From positions 62,001 to 126,000 of the forward strand of contig JBFMFC010000003.1 of assembly GCA_040752195.1 (NCBI GenBank): DNA of 64,000 nucleotides, given 5' to 3'. The position numbers and the translations under genes were made by a program. Each line of letters starts with the position of its first letter. The first letter of the stretch is position 1. A model generated the notes under the pieces. The model saw only the letters and a list, made by a program, of their open reading frames with translations, had not been told where the DNA came from and ran no database searches. This DNA comes from DSNY01 sp040752195. GTDB lineage: Bacteria; Pseudomonadota; Gammaproteobacteria; Burkholderiales; Burkholderiaceae_F. Of this stretch, positions 17,772 to 26,989 are shown in pieces.

Positions 17772-20531
17772 TCAGTGCGCCTCGTCCCAGTTGCTGCCCA
17801 CGCCGACCTCGGCGACGAGCCTGACCTTCAGATCGGCCACGCCCGACATCAGCTCGGGCACCTTGGTCTTCACCCGTTCGACCTCGGCCTCGGGGACCTC
17901 GAACACCAGCTCGTCGTGCACCTGCATGATCAGCTTGGTGGCGAGCCGCTCGCGATGCAGCCAGTCGGCGACCGCGATCATCGCGAGCTTGATCAGGTCG
18001 GCCGCCGTGCCTTGCATCGGCGCGTTGATCGCGGCGCGCTCGGCGGCGGCGCGGCGCGGGCCGTTGGGCGAGTTGATCTCGGGCAGCCACAGCCGACGGC
18101 CGAATACGGTTTCGACGTAGCCCTGCCGCCGGGCGAGCGCGCGGGTGGTTTCCATGTAGCGCGCGACACCCGGATAGCGCGTGAAGTAGCGGTCGATGTA
18201 GTTGCGCGCGGCGTCCTTGTCGATGCCGAGGTTCGCCGCCAGGCCGAACGCGCTCATGCCGTAGATCAGGCCGAAGTTGATCACCTTGGCATAGCGGCGC
18301 TGCTCGCTCGTCACCTCGCTCACCGGAACGCCGAAGATCTCGCTCGCGGTGGCGCGGTGCACGTCCTCGCCGGCGGCGAACGCGGCGAGCAGGCCTTCGT
18401 CGCCGCTCAGATGCGCCATGATGCGCAGCTCGATCTGCGAGTAGTCCGCCGAGACGATGCGCGCGTTCGGCGGCGCGATAAAGGCCTCGCGGATGCGGCG
18501 GCCCTCCGGCGTGCGGATCGGGATGTTCTGCAGATTGGGCTCCGACGACGACAGGCGCCCGGTGACCGCGACCGCCTGCCCGTAGCTCGTGTGCACGCGC
18601 CCGGTGCGCGGGTCGACACTGGCCGGCAGCTTGTCGCAATAGGTCGACTTGAGCTTGGCCAGCGCGCGGTATTCGAGCAGCGTCTTCGGCAGCGGGTAGT
18701 CCAGTGCAAGCTTTTCCAGCACTTCCTCGTCGGTCGACGGCGCGCCGCTCGCGGTCTTCTTGACGACCGGCAGCTTGAGCTTGCCGAACAGGATTTCGCC
18801 GATCTGCTTCGGGCTGCCGAGGTTGAACGGCTGACCCGCCAGCTCGTGCGCGCGCGCTTCCAGCTCGGCCATGCGCGCAGCGAGCTCGCGGCTTTGCGCC
18901 AGCAGCTTGTCGCGGTCGATCAGCACGCCGGTTCGCTCCATCTCGAACAGCACGCGCGAGACGGGGATCTCGATCGCCTCGTACACGTAGCGCAGCCGCG
19001 CGTCCTCGGCGATCTGCGGCCACAGCGCGTGATGCAGCGCGAGCGTGACTTCCGCGTCCTCGGCGGCGTAGTCGGTCGCGCGCTCGATCGGCACTTCGTC
19101 GAAGCCGATCTGGTTGGCGCCCCTGCCGCACACCTGCTCGTAGGTGATCGTCGTGCGGCCGAGGTGGCGCTCGGCGAGCGAATCCATGTCGTGGCTGCGG
19201 TGCGGCTCGAGCACGTAGCTTTCGAGCAGCGTGTCGTGCGCGATGCCCTCCAGCCGCAGGCCGTGGTTGGCGAAGACGTGTGCGTCGTACTTCAGGTGCT
19301 GGCCGAGCTTGCGGTGATGCGCGCTTTCCAGCCACGGTTTGAGCTTCGCCAGCGTGGCATCGAGCGCCAACTGCTCGGGCGCGCCGGGATAGCGGTGTGC
19401 GAGCGGGATGTAGCACGCGCGATGCGGTTCGACCGCGAGCGAGATGCCGACGAGCTTCGCGGCCATCGGATCGAGCGAGGTCGTTTCGGTGTCGATCGCG
19501 GTCAGTTCCGCGCCGTTGATCCTGGCGAGCCAGGCGTCGAGCTGCGCTTCGGTCAGCACCGTTTCGTAGTGGACCGAAGGCTTGCTCGACTCCGCCGTCG
19601 TCCGCGGCCGCGCGACGGCGGAGTCGAGTCCGCCTGCCGGGTCGGCGGCGGGCGGATCCGACGGCGCGGTTTGGGCCGATTCGCCGAGTTCCTTCAGAAA
19701 GCTCTTGAATTCCCACCGCGTGTACAGCTCGCGCAGCTTGCTCTCGTCGGGCGGCTGCGCCTGCAGGGCCTCGAAGTCGGGCAGGTGCGCGGCGATATCG
19801 CCGTCGGTCTTCACGGTGACCAGCTTCCTCGCGGTCGGCAGCCACGGCAGCGCGCGGCGCAGGTTCTCGCCGACGACACCGCCGATCTTGTCGGCGTTGG
19901 CGATGATCGCGTCGAGCGACCCGTACTCCTGCAGCCACTTCGCGGCGGTCTTGGGCCCGACCTTGTCCACGCCGGGAACGTTGTCGACCGCGTCGCCGAC
20001 CAGCGTCAGGTAGTCGACGATCTGCTCGGGCCGCACGCCGAACTTGGCAACTACGCCGGCAACGTCGAGCTTTTCGTTGCTCATCGTGTTGACCAGCGTG
20101 ACATGCTCGTTGACGAGCTGCGCGAGGTCCTTGTCGCCGGTGGAGATCACGGTGCGCACACCGCGCTTTTCGGCTTCGCGCGCGAGCGTGCCGATCACGT
20201 CGTCGGCTTCGATGCCCTCGACCTCGAGCACCGGCCAGCCGAGCGCGCGCGCGGCCTCGCGGATCGCGTCGAGCTGGCGTGCGAGGTCGTCGGGCATCGG
20301 CGGGCGGTTGGCCTTGTACTCGGGATAGATCTCGTCGCGGAAGGTCTTGCCCTTGGCGTCGAACACGCACGCGAGATAGTCGGCCGGGATCTGCTGGCGC
20401 AACAGTTTGAGCATCGACACGAACCCGCGGATCGCCCCGGTGGGTTCGCCGGTCGAAGTCCTTAGATCGGGGAGTGCATGAAATGCGCGGTATAAGTAGC
20501 TCGAGCCGTCGACGAGCAATAGGGTCTTCAC
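17772..20531 (-). CDS. polA: DNA polymerase I
   Basis: A 919-residue three-domain Pol I. The 5' nuclease domain starts LLLVDGSSYLYRAFHALPDL and contains EGIEADDVIGTLA and STGDKDLAQLV. The 3'-5' exonuclease is intact, with DTETTS, the HLKYD segment and the YAAEDA motif. The polymerase core has DYSQIELR (motif A), RRYAKVINFGLIYG (motif B) and QVHDELVFEVPE (motif C). It fills gaps after excision repair and removes RNA primers. The start codon is GTG with no evident ribosome site; only 11 bases separate it from the start of the divergent LOG gene, so its promoter must lie inside that gene. Confidence 0.96.
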   Translation of the reverse strand: MKTLLLVDGSSYLYRAFHALPDLRTSTGEPTGAIRGFVSMLKLLRQQIPADYLACVFDAKGKTFRDEIYPEYKANRPPMPDDLARQLDAIREAARALGWPVLEVEGIEADDVIGTLAREAEKRGVRTVISTGDKDLAQLVNEHVTLVNTMSNEKLDVAGVVAKFGVRPEQIVDYLTLVGDAVDNVPGVDKVGPKTAAKWLQEYGSLDAIIANADKIGGVVGENLRRALPWLPTARKLVTVKTDGDIAAHLPDFEALQAQPPDESKLRELYTRWEFKSFLKELGESAQTAPSDPPAADPAGGLDSAVARPRTTAESSKPSVHYETVLTEAQLDAWLARINGAELTAIDTETTSLDPMAAKLVGISLAVEPHRACYIPLAHRYPGAPEQLALDATLAKLKPWLESAHHRKLGQHLKYDAHVFANHGLRLEGIAHDTLLESYVLEPHRSHDMDSLAERHLGRTTITYEQVCGRGANQIGFDEVPIERATDYAAEDAEVTLALHHALWPQIAEDARLRYVYEAIEIPVSRVLFEMERTGVLIDRDKLLAQSRELAARMAELEARAHELAGQPFNLGSPKQIGEILFGKLKLPVVKKTASGAPSTDEEVLEKLALDYPLPKTLLEYRALAKLKSTYCDKLPASVDPRTGRVHTSYGQAVAVTGRLSSSEPNLQNIPIRTPEGRRIREAFIAPPNARIVSADYSQIELRIMAHLSGDEGLLAAFAAGEDVHRATASEIFGVPVSEVTSEQRRYAKVINFGLIYGMSAFGLAANLGIDKDAARNYIDRYFTRYPGVARYMETTRALARRQGYVETVFGRRLWLPEINSPNGPRRAAAERAAINAPMQGTAADLIKLAMIAVADWLHRERLATKLIMQVHDELVFEVPEAEVERVKTKVPELMSGVADLKVRLVAEVGVGSNWDEAH

Positions 20532-20542
20532 AGGAGAGCCGT

Positions 20543-21280
20543 ATGTTGGACCGTCAGAAGAACATCCCGAGCCTGCGGGCCGTGACGATGCCCGAGCGCG
20601 CCACGAGCCAGAAGGCGCGCGAGTCGTGGCACCTGTGGGGGATTATCTCCGAGTTCGTCGAGGCGACCGAGCGCCTGTCGGAGATCCGGCCCGCAGTGTC
20701 GATCTTCGGCAGCGCGCGGCTTAAGCCGGACTCGCCGATCTACCAGCAGACGGTCGAGATCGCGCGCAAGCTGTCCGACGCGGGCTTTGCGGTGATCAGC
20801 GGCGGCGGGCCGGGCGCGATGGAAGCGGCCAACCGCGGCGCGTTCGAAGGCCGCTCGCCTTCGGTGGGGCTGAACATCGAGCTGCCCTTCGAGCAGCACG
20901 GCAACGAGTACCAGGACATCTCGCTGCGGTTCAGGCACTTTTTTGCGCGCAAGGTGGCGTTCGTCAAGTACGCGGCGGCGTACGTCGTGATGCCGGGCGG
21001 CTTCGGCACACTCGACGAGCTGACCGAGGCGCTGACGCTGATCCAGACGCGCAAGGGACGCACGATCCCGATCGTGCTGGTCGGATCGAGCTTCTGGCGC
21101 GGGCTGCTCGACTGGATGCGCGAGCGGCTGGTCGGCGAAGGCATGATCGACGCCAAGGATCTGAACCTGATGAAGCTCGTCGACGACAGCGACGCGGTCG
21201 TCGCGGCGATCTTCGACTTCTACGAGGCGCGCGGCTTCGCGCAGACCGCGGCCGAGCGCGAGCAGCTCCTGTACCTGTAG
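20543..21280 (+). CDS. LOG family protein (TIGR00730-type)
   Basis: A 245-residue Rossmann-like protein of the LOG (lysine decarboxylase-like/cytokinin riboside phosphoribohydrolase) family. It shows the two signatures SGGGPGAMEAANRGA and MPGGFGTLDELTE. Members cleave the N-glycosidic bond of nucleoside monophosphates; the natural substrate in bacteria is often a purine nucleotide. AGGAG lies 7 bases before the chosen ATG; about 23 further in-frame codons upstream overlap polA and are unlikely to be translated. It is divergent from polA with a minimal gap. Confidence 0.88.
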   Translation: MLDRQKNIPSLRAVTMPERATSQKARESWHLWGIISEFVEATERLSEIRPAVSIFGSARLKPDSPIYQQTVEIARKLSDAGFAVISGGGPGAMEAANRGAFEGRSPSVGLNIELPFEQHGNEYQDISLRFRHFFARKVAFVKYAAAYVVMPGGFGTLDELTEALTLIQTRKGRTIPIVLVGSSFWRGLLDWMRERLVGEGMIDAKDLNLMKLVDDSDAVVAAIFDFYEARGFAQTAAEREQLLYL

Positions 21281-21321
21281 CGCCGGAGGTCGCGGGCTAC
21301 AATTCGGGCGGAATCTTCGCC

Positions 21322-21753
21322 ATGAACGCGTCGCCTTCTCGCTCGAGTCGGGTCCTGCTCGTCGCGCTTCTCGCGCTGGCGCCGGCCGTCGCGGCACGCG
21401 CGCAGCCGCTCGATGCCCCGCCGCGGCTGCCCGCGGCGGACGCGAAGGATGCGCCGAAGCAGCGCCAGGTCATCCGCCTGCCCGAGTCCGAGCGCGCGCC
21501 GCCGCCCGCGCGCGAGCAGGAGCCGCTGACTGAGCCGGCACCCGAGGAGCAGCTTCCGCCGCGGGTGCAAACCTCGCCCGAGGTCAGGATCGAGCAGCGC
21601 CGCCAGGCCAACCGAGTCGTCGAACTGGTCGTCACGCCGGCCGGCTCGACGACGAGCTACGTGATCGTCAACCGCGAGGGCGCCCGCACGCTGTCGCCGC
21701 AGGAGCTCAGCGCCGGGCTGTCGGTGCCGCGCTTCCTGAGACTGCACTTCTGA
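21322..21753 (+). CDS. DUF2782-like exported protein
   Basis: A 143-residue protein with a Sec signal (LLVALLALAPAVAARAQP), a Pro/Glu-rich low-complexity middle and a small C-terminal domain: VRIEQRRQANRVVELVVTPAGSTTSYVIVNREG. This arrangement, and the position between polA and thrB, matches the DUF2782 family of beta- and gamma-proteobacteria as I remember it. Function is unknown; it is probably periplasmic. A TACAAT box 19 bases upstream of the ATG (21298-21303) could be a -10 element, but no good -35 is present. thrB starts 8 bases after its stop. Confidence 0.7.
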   Translation: MNASPSRSSRVLLVALLALAPAVAARAQPLDAPPRLPAADAKDAPKQRQVIRLPESERAPPPAREQEPLTEPAPEEQLPPRVQTSPEVRIEQRRQANRVVELVVTPAGSTTSYVIVNREGARTLSPQELSAGLSVPRFLRLHF

Positions 21754-21761
21754 TTCGCGCG

Positions 21762-22736
21762 ATGGCGGTTTTCACCGCGCTGACGCGCGAAGACATCACG
21801 GGGTTCCTGGCACACCACTCGCTCGGCGAGCTGGTCGCCTATGAAGGTATCGCCACCGGAATCGAGAACACCAACTACTTCGTCGACACGACCACCGGCC
21901 GCTTCGTGCTGACGGTGTTCGAGCGGCTCACTTTCCACCAGCTTCCCTTCTATCTGGAGCTGATGCGCCACCTCGCGCGGCGCATGCTGCCGGTGCCCGA
22001 GCCGCAGGAGAACCGCTCCGGTTCGCTGCTGTCGGAGCTGCGCGGCAAGCCGGCGGCGATCGTCACGCGCGTCGAAGGCGTGGCGGTCGAGCGGCCGGCG
22101 GTCGAGCAGTGCGCGCGCATCGGCACCCTGCTCGCGCACATGCACCTGGAAGCGCGCGACTTTCCCCACTTCCAGCCGAACCTGCGCGGCATCGGCTGGT
22201 GGAAGGCCGTGCTGCCGCAGCTCGAACCTTTCGTCGACGACGAGACCTATCACTTCCTCGCCGAGGAGGTGATCTTCCAGGACAGCTTTCATCGCAGCGC
22301 GGTCTACGAGACACTGCCGCAGGGGCCCGTGCATGGCGATCTCTTCCGCGACAACGTGCTGTGGCAAGGGGGCCCGAACTCGAACCGCATCGGCGGCGTC
22401 ATCGACTTCTACTTCGCCGGCTGCACCACGTGGCTGTACGACTTGGCGGTCACGATCAACGACTGGGGCGTCGATCCGTCCGACGGCGCGTTCGACATGC
22501 CGCGCGCGCGCGCGCTGATGAACGCTTACCACGCCGTGCGCCCGCTGACCGCGCAGGAGCGCGAGGTCTGGCGCACGATGCTGCGCGGCGCGGCGCTGCG
22601 CTTCTGGATCTCGAGGCTGTACGACCTGCACCTGCCGCGCCATGCGCACGTGCTCAAGCCGCACGACCCGAAGCGCTTCGAGCTGACGCTGCGCCGGCGC
22701 ATCGTCGATCCGGAATTGCCGTGGGCCGACGCGTGA
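21762..22736 (+). CDS. thrB: Homoserine kinase (choline-kinase fold, ThrB type II)
   Basis: A 324-residue kinase that phosphorylates homoserine in threonine synthesis. It belongs to the aminoglycoside-phosphotransferase/choline-kinase fold and not to the GHMP fold of enteric ThrB. The N-terminus MAVFTALTREDITGFLAHHSLG and the GIENTNYFV segment are typical. The catalytic loop GPVHGDLFRDNVLW has its His at residue 191, and GVIDFYFA supplies the metal-binding Asp. It is tightly spaced after the DUF2782-like gene and before a membrane-protein gene, so an operon is likely. Confidence 0.93.
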   Translation: MAVFTALTREDITGFLAHHSLGELVAYEGIATGIENTNYFVDTTTGRFVLTVFERLTFHQLPFYLELMRHLARRMLPVPEPQENRSGSLLSELRGKPAAIVTRVEGVAVERPAVEQCARIGTLLAHMHLEARDFPHFQPNLRGIGWWKAVLPQLEPFVDDETYHFLAEEVIFQDSFHRSAVYETLPQGPVHGDLFRDNVLWQGGPNSNRIGGVIDFYFAGCTTWLYDLAVTINDWGVDPSDGAFDMPRARALMNAYHAVRPLTAQEREVWRTMLRGAALRFWISRLYDLHLPRHAHVLKPHDPKRFELTLRRRIVDPELPWADA

Positions 22737-22754
22737 GCCGGGGCGCCGACTGAG

Positions 22755-23501
22755 ATGCAGATCCGCACCGTCCGTCCCGCCGCGGGCGCGGCCTGGCTGC
22801 GCGACGGCTGGCGCCTGTTCAGACAGCAGCCGCTCGGACTGCCCGCGATGGTGGTCGTCTACCTGATGATGCTGTTCCTGCCGGCGCTGCTGCCCTTCGT
22901 CGGAATCGCGATCTCGGGCGTGCTGGCGCCGTTCGCCACCGTCGGCCTGATGACGGCCTGCCGCGACGTGGCGTCGGGGCGGGCGCCGAATCCCTCGGTG
23001 TTCGCGCAGCCGTTCCAGGAAGGCAATCCGAACCGCGTCAAGCTGTTCCGCCTCGGGCTGATCAACGCGTCGCTGGTGCTGCTGCTGGCCACGCTGTTCG
23101 CGCTCGTCGGCGACGACGGCCGGGTGCCGCCGCCCGACGGGCCGCCGACGCTCGCCGACGTGCCGTGGGACATGCTGCTGCTGCAGCTGCTCGCCTACAC
23201 GCCGGTGCTGGTGCTGATGTGGTTCGCCCCGTTGCTCGCGGGCTGGCACGGCCTCGGCCCGGCGAAGGCGATGTTCGGCAGCGTCGTCGCGTGCGGCCGC
23301 AATGTGGGCGCGCTGTTCGTGTTCGGACTCGCCGCCGGCGCGGCGACCCTGGCCGCGAGCACGATCGTCGTCGGCGTGCTGGCGATGCTCGTTTCCTCGC
23401 GTGAACTGTTGTCGCTGCTGCTCGCCCCGTTCGGCCTGGTGATGATGACGATCGTGCAGGCGAGCTTCTATCCGATGTACCGGTCGATCTTCGAGGCATA
23501 G
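22755..23501 (+). CDS. BPSS1780-family membrane protein
   Basis: A 248-residue polytopic membrane protein with about six hydrophobic segments, for example LPAMVVVYLMMLFLPALLPFVG and GALFVFGLAAGAATLAAS. The N-terminal AAWLRDGWRLFRQQP motif (an amphipathic start followed by a Trp-Arg block) is the hallmark of the BPSS1780 group found in Burkholderiales. Its function is unknown. It begins 18 bases after thrB on the same strand and converges with uvrD, whose stop is only 26 bases away. Confidence 0.78.
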   Translation: MQIRTVRPAAGAAWLRDGWRLFRQQPLGLPAMVVVYLMMLFLPALLPFVGIAISGVLAPFATVGLMTACRDVASGRAPNPSVFAQPFQEGNPNRVKLFRLGLINASLVLLLATLFALVGDDGRVPPPDGPPTLADVPWDMLLLQLLAYTPVLVLMWFAPLLAGWHGLGPAKAMFGSVVACGRNVGALFVFGLAAGAATLAASTIVVGVLAMLVSSRELLSLLLAPFGLVMMTIVQASFYPMYRSIFEA

Positions 23502-23527
23502 CGCGCCGCCTGCTGCGGGCGCACGCG

Positions 23528-26500
23528 CTACGCCGCCTGCAGCTTCGCGATCGACAGCAGCAGCTCCTTGACGCCCTGCGGGCCGAAGTTGATCTTCGCG
23601 CGCGCGTCGTCGCCGCTGCCCTCGAGCTTGATGATCACGCCGTCGCCGAAGCGCGCATGCCGCACCGACTGCCCGATGCGGAAGCCGTGTACGGTCTGCG
23701 GCTTCGGCGCGACGGCCGCAGCCGCGGACGCCGCGCCGGCATCGTGCCACCGCCCGTAGCGGATGCCTGTGCTTTCGCGCAGCCGCGGCGTCAGCCACTT
23801 GACCGCGCCTTCGGGCAGCTCGTCGATGAAGCGCGACTTCACGCCGTAGCGCGTCTGCCCGTGCAGCATCCGCGACTGCGCGAAGCTCAGGTACAGCCTG
23901 CGCCGCGCGCGCGTGATCGCGACGTACATCAGCCGCCGCTCCTCTTCCAGGCCGTCCGGTTCGCTGACGCTGTTGTCGTGCGGGAACAGCCCTTCTTCCA
24001 GGCCGGTGATGAACACCGCGTTGAACTCGAGCCCCTTGGCCGCGTGCACCGTCATCAGCTGCAGCGCATCCTGGCCTTCGTCGGCCTGGTTCTCGCCCGC
24101 TTCGAGCGACGCGTGCGACAGGAATGCCGCCAGCGGCGACGGGATCGCGGCGTCGACTTCGGCCTGCGTGGCCGGCGCGTCGACCGCGTAGCCCTCTTCG
24201 CCGACGAAAGCGGCGGCGGCGTTGACCAGCTCGTTCAGGTTCTCGATGCGCTCCTGCCCTTCCCTTTCGGTCCGGTAGTGCGCGACGAGGCCGCTGCGCT
24301 CGATCACCGCGTCGACGATCTCCTGCAGCGGCAGGTTGGCGGTCTCGAAGCGCAGGCTTTCGATCAGCTTGACGAACGCGGCGAGGTTCGCACCCGCCTT
24401 GCCGCCGACGCCGCCCACCGCCGCGTACAGGCTCTGGTTCGCCGCGCGCGCCGCGTCCTGCAGCTGCTCGAGCGTGCGCGCGCCGATGCCGCGCGGCGGG
24501 AAGTTCACGACGCGCAGGAACGCCGTGTCGTCGGCCGGGTTCTCGATCAGCCGCAGGTAGGCGAGCGCGTGCTTGATCTCCGCGCGCTCGAAGAAGCGCA
24601 GTCCGCCGTAGACGCGGTACGGGATGCCGGCGTTGACGAGCGCGTGCTCGATCACGCGCGACTGCGCGTTCGAGCGGTACAGCACCGCGATCTCGCTGCG
24701 CGCCAGCCCGTCGGCGATCAGGTTCTTCACTTCGTCGACGAGCCACGCGGCCTCCAGGCCGTCGGAACCGGCCTCGAAGATGCGAACCGGTTCGCCGTGG
24801 CCGGCGTCGGTCCACAGGTTTTTGCCGAGGCGGCGCGCGTTGTTGCGGATCAGCGCGTTGGCGGCGTCCAGGATGTGCCCGTGCGAGCGGTAGTTCTGCT
24901 CGAGCTTGATGACGTTGCGCACCCGGAACTCGCGCTCGAAGTCGGCCATGTTGCCGACGTTGGCGCCGCGGAACGCGTAGATCGAGTTGTGCGTCAGCAG
25001 GCCGTTGGCGACGAAGTTGTGCGAGGCTTCGACGTCGATGTCGTAGACGGTGACGCTCGCGCGCGGCGCCGCCTCGACGGCGACGACGGTGTCGAAGCCG
25101 CCGTCGGCGGTGAAGATCGCCATGCCGGTGCGTACGTGTTCGGCCTGCGTCATCGGCAGCGTTCGACGCCCGAGCCGCGCGCGCGTGAGGATGCGGCCGC
25201 CGAGAATGGCGCGGATCTTGCGCGCGTCGTCGGCGAGCTCGCCGTAGTCGCGGCGGAACATCTGCACGCACCAGCCGCCCTTGCCGTCGTCGACGATCGT
25301 CGGCAGGTAACCCGCTTGCCGAAGCCGCTCGGCCTGCGTCTGATCGAGCGTGCGCGCGTACAGGCGGTGGTTCGGCGCGCCGCGGCGCGTCTCCGCGCAC
25401 AGCGTCAGCAGCACGTCGCCGGGCGCGCCGAAACTCGGCCGCCGGCGATCGTCGGGCCGGTCGGCCGCGAGCTTCAGGTCCTCGAGCAGCCAGCGCGCCG
25501 CGCGTTCGGTGTTCAGCGCGGCGAACTCCGGCGGCGGCGCGCTCTTGCCGCGCGCGGCGACGCCGCGCGTCGGCAGCCCGTACTTCAGCGACAGCACGCG
25601 CAGGCGCTTGTCCGCGGACCGCTCGTCGTCGAACGACTCGAGCACCCAGACGGACTCCGCGCCTTCGCGTCGCGCGCGGTGGCGGAAACCCGGCACCGTC
25701 TTGCCGTCGAAGTGCTCGTTGCGATGGCCCGAGACGGCGAGCCGGTAACCCACGCCGGGTTTGTGCATCAGGCACAGGAAGTGTTTCGGCGGCAGATGGC
25801 CGACCGCGTAGCCGGCGAAGTGCGTGTGCTCCGGCGTGCTGGTCAAGGTCCGGCCGCCGGCGGTGCGGATCGTCACGAGCGACGTGTCCACCCCGCGCGC
25901 ATGCACGCCGATGACGCGCGCCGGCCCGAAGTGGCCGCCGCCGTAGGCGGAGCGGACGCGGTCGCCGACGGCGACGCGCTCGATCGGCTTGACCGACCCG
26001 TCCTCCATCAGCACCTGCGTGCCCGCGGCCAGGCACTGGTCGTCGTCGCCGACCGCGAACACCGCGTTGCGCGCGCCGCCGCCCTCGCCGTGCCCGGCGA
26101 GCAGCTTGAGCCACTTGTACTGCAGCACGTTGGTGTCCTGGAACTCGTCGACCAGGATGTGGCTGAAGCGCTCCTGGTAGTGCGAGCGCAGCGGCTCGTT
26201 GCGCACGAGCAGCTCGTAGCAGCGCAGCAGCAGCTCGGCGAAATCGACCACGCCTTCGCGCTGGCACTGCGCGTCGTACGCCGCGTACAGCTCGATGAAC
26301 TTGCGGTTGTAGTCGTCGTTGACGGCGACGTCTTTCGCGCGCAGACCGGCTTCCTTGGCGTTGTTGATGAACCACTGCAGGTTGCGCGGCGGATAGCGCT
26401 CGTCGTCGACGTTCAGGCTCTTCAGCAGCCGCTTGATCGCCGAGAGCTGGTCGGCCGAGTCGAGGATCTGAAAGGTCTGCGGCAGGTTCGCGTCGCGGTG

Positions 26501-26794
26501 ATGCGCGCGCAGCATCCGGTTGCACAACCCGTGGAAGGTGCCGATCCACATGCCGCGCACGTTGATCGGCAGCATCGCGGCGAGCCGCGTCAGCATCTCG
26601 CGGGCGGCCTTGTTCGTGAAAGTCACCGCGAGAACGCCCTGCGGGCTCACGCGGCGGGTCTGAATCAGCCAGGCGATGCGCGTGGTCAGCACGCGCGTCT
26701 TTCCCGAGCCTGCGCCGGCGAGGATCAGTGCGGACTGATCGGGCAGCGTCACCGCCGCGAGCTGCTGCGGGTTCAGCGAGTCGAGCAGGTTCAT
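23528..26794 (-). CDS. uvrD: UvrD DNA helicase II precursor containing an intein
   Basis: A superfamily 1 3'-5' helicase for nucleotide-excision and mismatch repair. The precursor is 1088 residues, against about 720-740 for the family; the excess is a 350-residue intein (residues 254-603). Without it the protein is 738 residues. Motif I is LAGAGSGKT (residues 25-33), motif II LVDEFQDTN (214-222). Motif III GDDDQ|SIYAFRGA is split by the intein after Gln253. Then follow NYRSHG, VHAAKGLEFNAVF and YVAITRARRRLYLSF. The C-terminal Tudor-like tail (GDGVIIKLEG) is present. The N-terminal NANLPQTFQILD-type wording is closer to UvrD than Rep. Helicase activity would depend on protein splicing, because motif III couples ATP hydrolysis to movement. 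Confidence 0.95.
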   Translation of the reverse strand: MNLLDSLNPQQLAAVTLPDQSALILAGAGSGKTRVLTTRIAWLIQTRRVSPQGVLAVTFTNKAAREMLTRLAAMLPINVRGMWIGTFHGLCNRMLRAHHRDANLPQTFQILDSADQLSAIKRLLKSLNVDDERYPPRNLQWFINNAKEAGLRAKDVAVNDDYNRKFIELYAAYDAQCQREGVVDFAELLLRCYELLVRNEPLRSHYQERFSHILVDEFQDTNVLQYKWLKLLAGHGEGGGARNAVFAVGDDDQCLAAGTQVLMEDGSVKPIERVAVGDRVRSAYGGGHFGPARVIGVHARGVDTSLVTIRTAGGRTLTSTPEHTHFAGYAVGHLPPKHFLCLMHKPGVGYRLAVSGHRNEHFDGKTVPGFRHRARREGAESVWVLESFDDERSADKRLRVLSLKYGLPTRGVAARGKSAPPPEFAALNTERAARWLLEDLKLAADRPDDRRRPSFGAPGDVLLTLCAETRRGAPNHRLYARTLDQTQAERLRQAGYLPTIVDDGKGGWCVQMFRRDYGELADDARKIRAILGGRILTRARLGRRTLPMTQAEHVRTGMAIFTADGGFDTVVAVEAAPRASVTVYDIDVEASHNFVANGLLTHNSIYAFRGANVGNMADFEREFRVRNVIKLEQNYRSHGHILDAANALIRNNARRLGKNLWTDAGHGEPVRIFEAGSDGLEAAWLVDEVKNLIADGLARSEIAVLYRSNAQSRVIEHALVNAGIPYRVYGGLRFFERAEIKHALAYLRLIENPADDTAFLRVVNFPPRGIGARTLEQLQDAARAANQSLYAAVGGVGGKAGANLAAFVKLIESLRFETANLPLQEIVDAVIERSGLVAHYRTEREGQERIENLNELVNAAAAFVGEEGYAVDAPATQAEVDAAIPSPLAAFLSHASLEAGENQADEGQDALQLMTVHAAKGLEFNAVFITGLEEGLFPHDNSVSEPDGLEEERRLMYVAITRARRRLYLSFAQSRMLHGQTRYGVKSRFIDELPEGAVKWLTPRLRESTGIRYGRWHDAGAASAAAAVAPKPQTVHGFRIGQSVRHARFGDGVIIKLEGSGDDARAKINFGPQGVKELLLSIAKLQAA
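24986..26035 (-). other. Intein inserted in UvrD motif III (350 residues)
   Basis: Coding region of an in-frame protein intron. The splice borders are clear: Cys1 in CLAAGTQVLMEDGSVKPIE (block A), block B as TSTPEHTHF with Thr67 and His70, block F as VTVYDIDVEASHNFVANG, and block G ending THN followed by Ser as the first C-extein residue. These are the four catalytic positions of a class 1 intein. The roughly 220 residues between blocks B and F show no LAGLIDADG or HNH motif that I can see. The insertion point, between the Gln of GDDDQ and the Ser of SIYAFRG, is the nucleotide-sensing motif, the kind of conserved site inteins favour. Base composition matches the host gene, so it is not a very recent arrival. 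Confidence 0.95.
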
Positions 26795-26989
26795 GCGCGA
26801 ATTCTAAGGTCCATCGAATGGATGACCGGTTTCGCGGCACGCCGCACGTTCGTCGCCGCTGCGTGAAGGACCAAGTTCCCGTTTTGGGTAAGGCCGGTAA
26901 CTCCTTGTATCAAGCGATTGCCGCCGCACGCGCACGACCGATAGAGTGCGCCGCCATGCGCCGCGCCGCGCGACGAGCAGGAGAGGCCG

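Noticed and set aside
17694..20465. A 900-codon open frame antisense to polA
   Set aside because: Composition is typical of a mirror frame of a high-GC gene; polA on the other strand has every expected motif.
21657..26840. A 1700-codon minus-strand open frame spanning thrB, the membrane gene and uvrD
   Set aside because: It crosses two well-supported genes and is low in hydrophobic residues; no start signal or family match.
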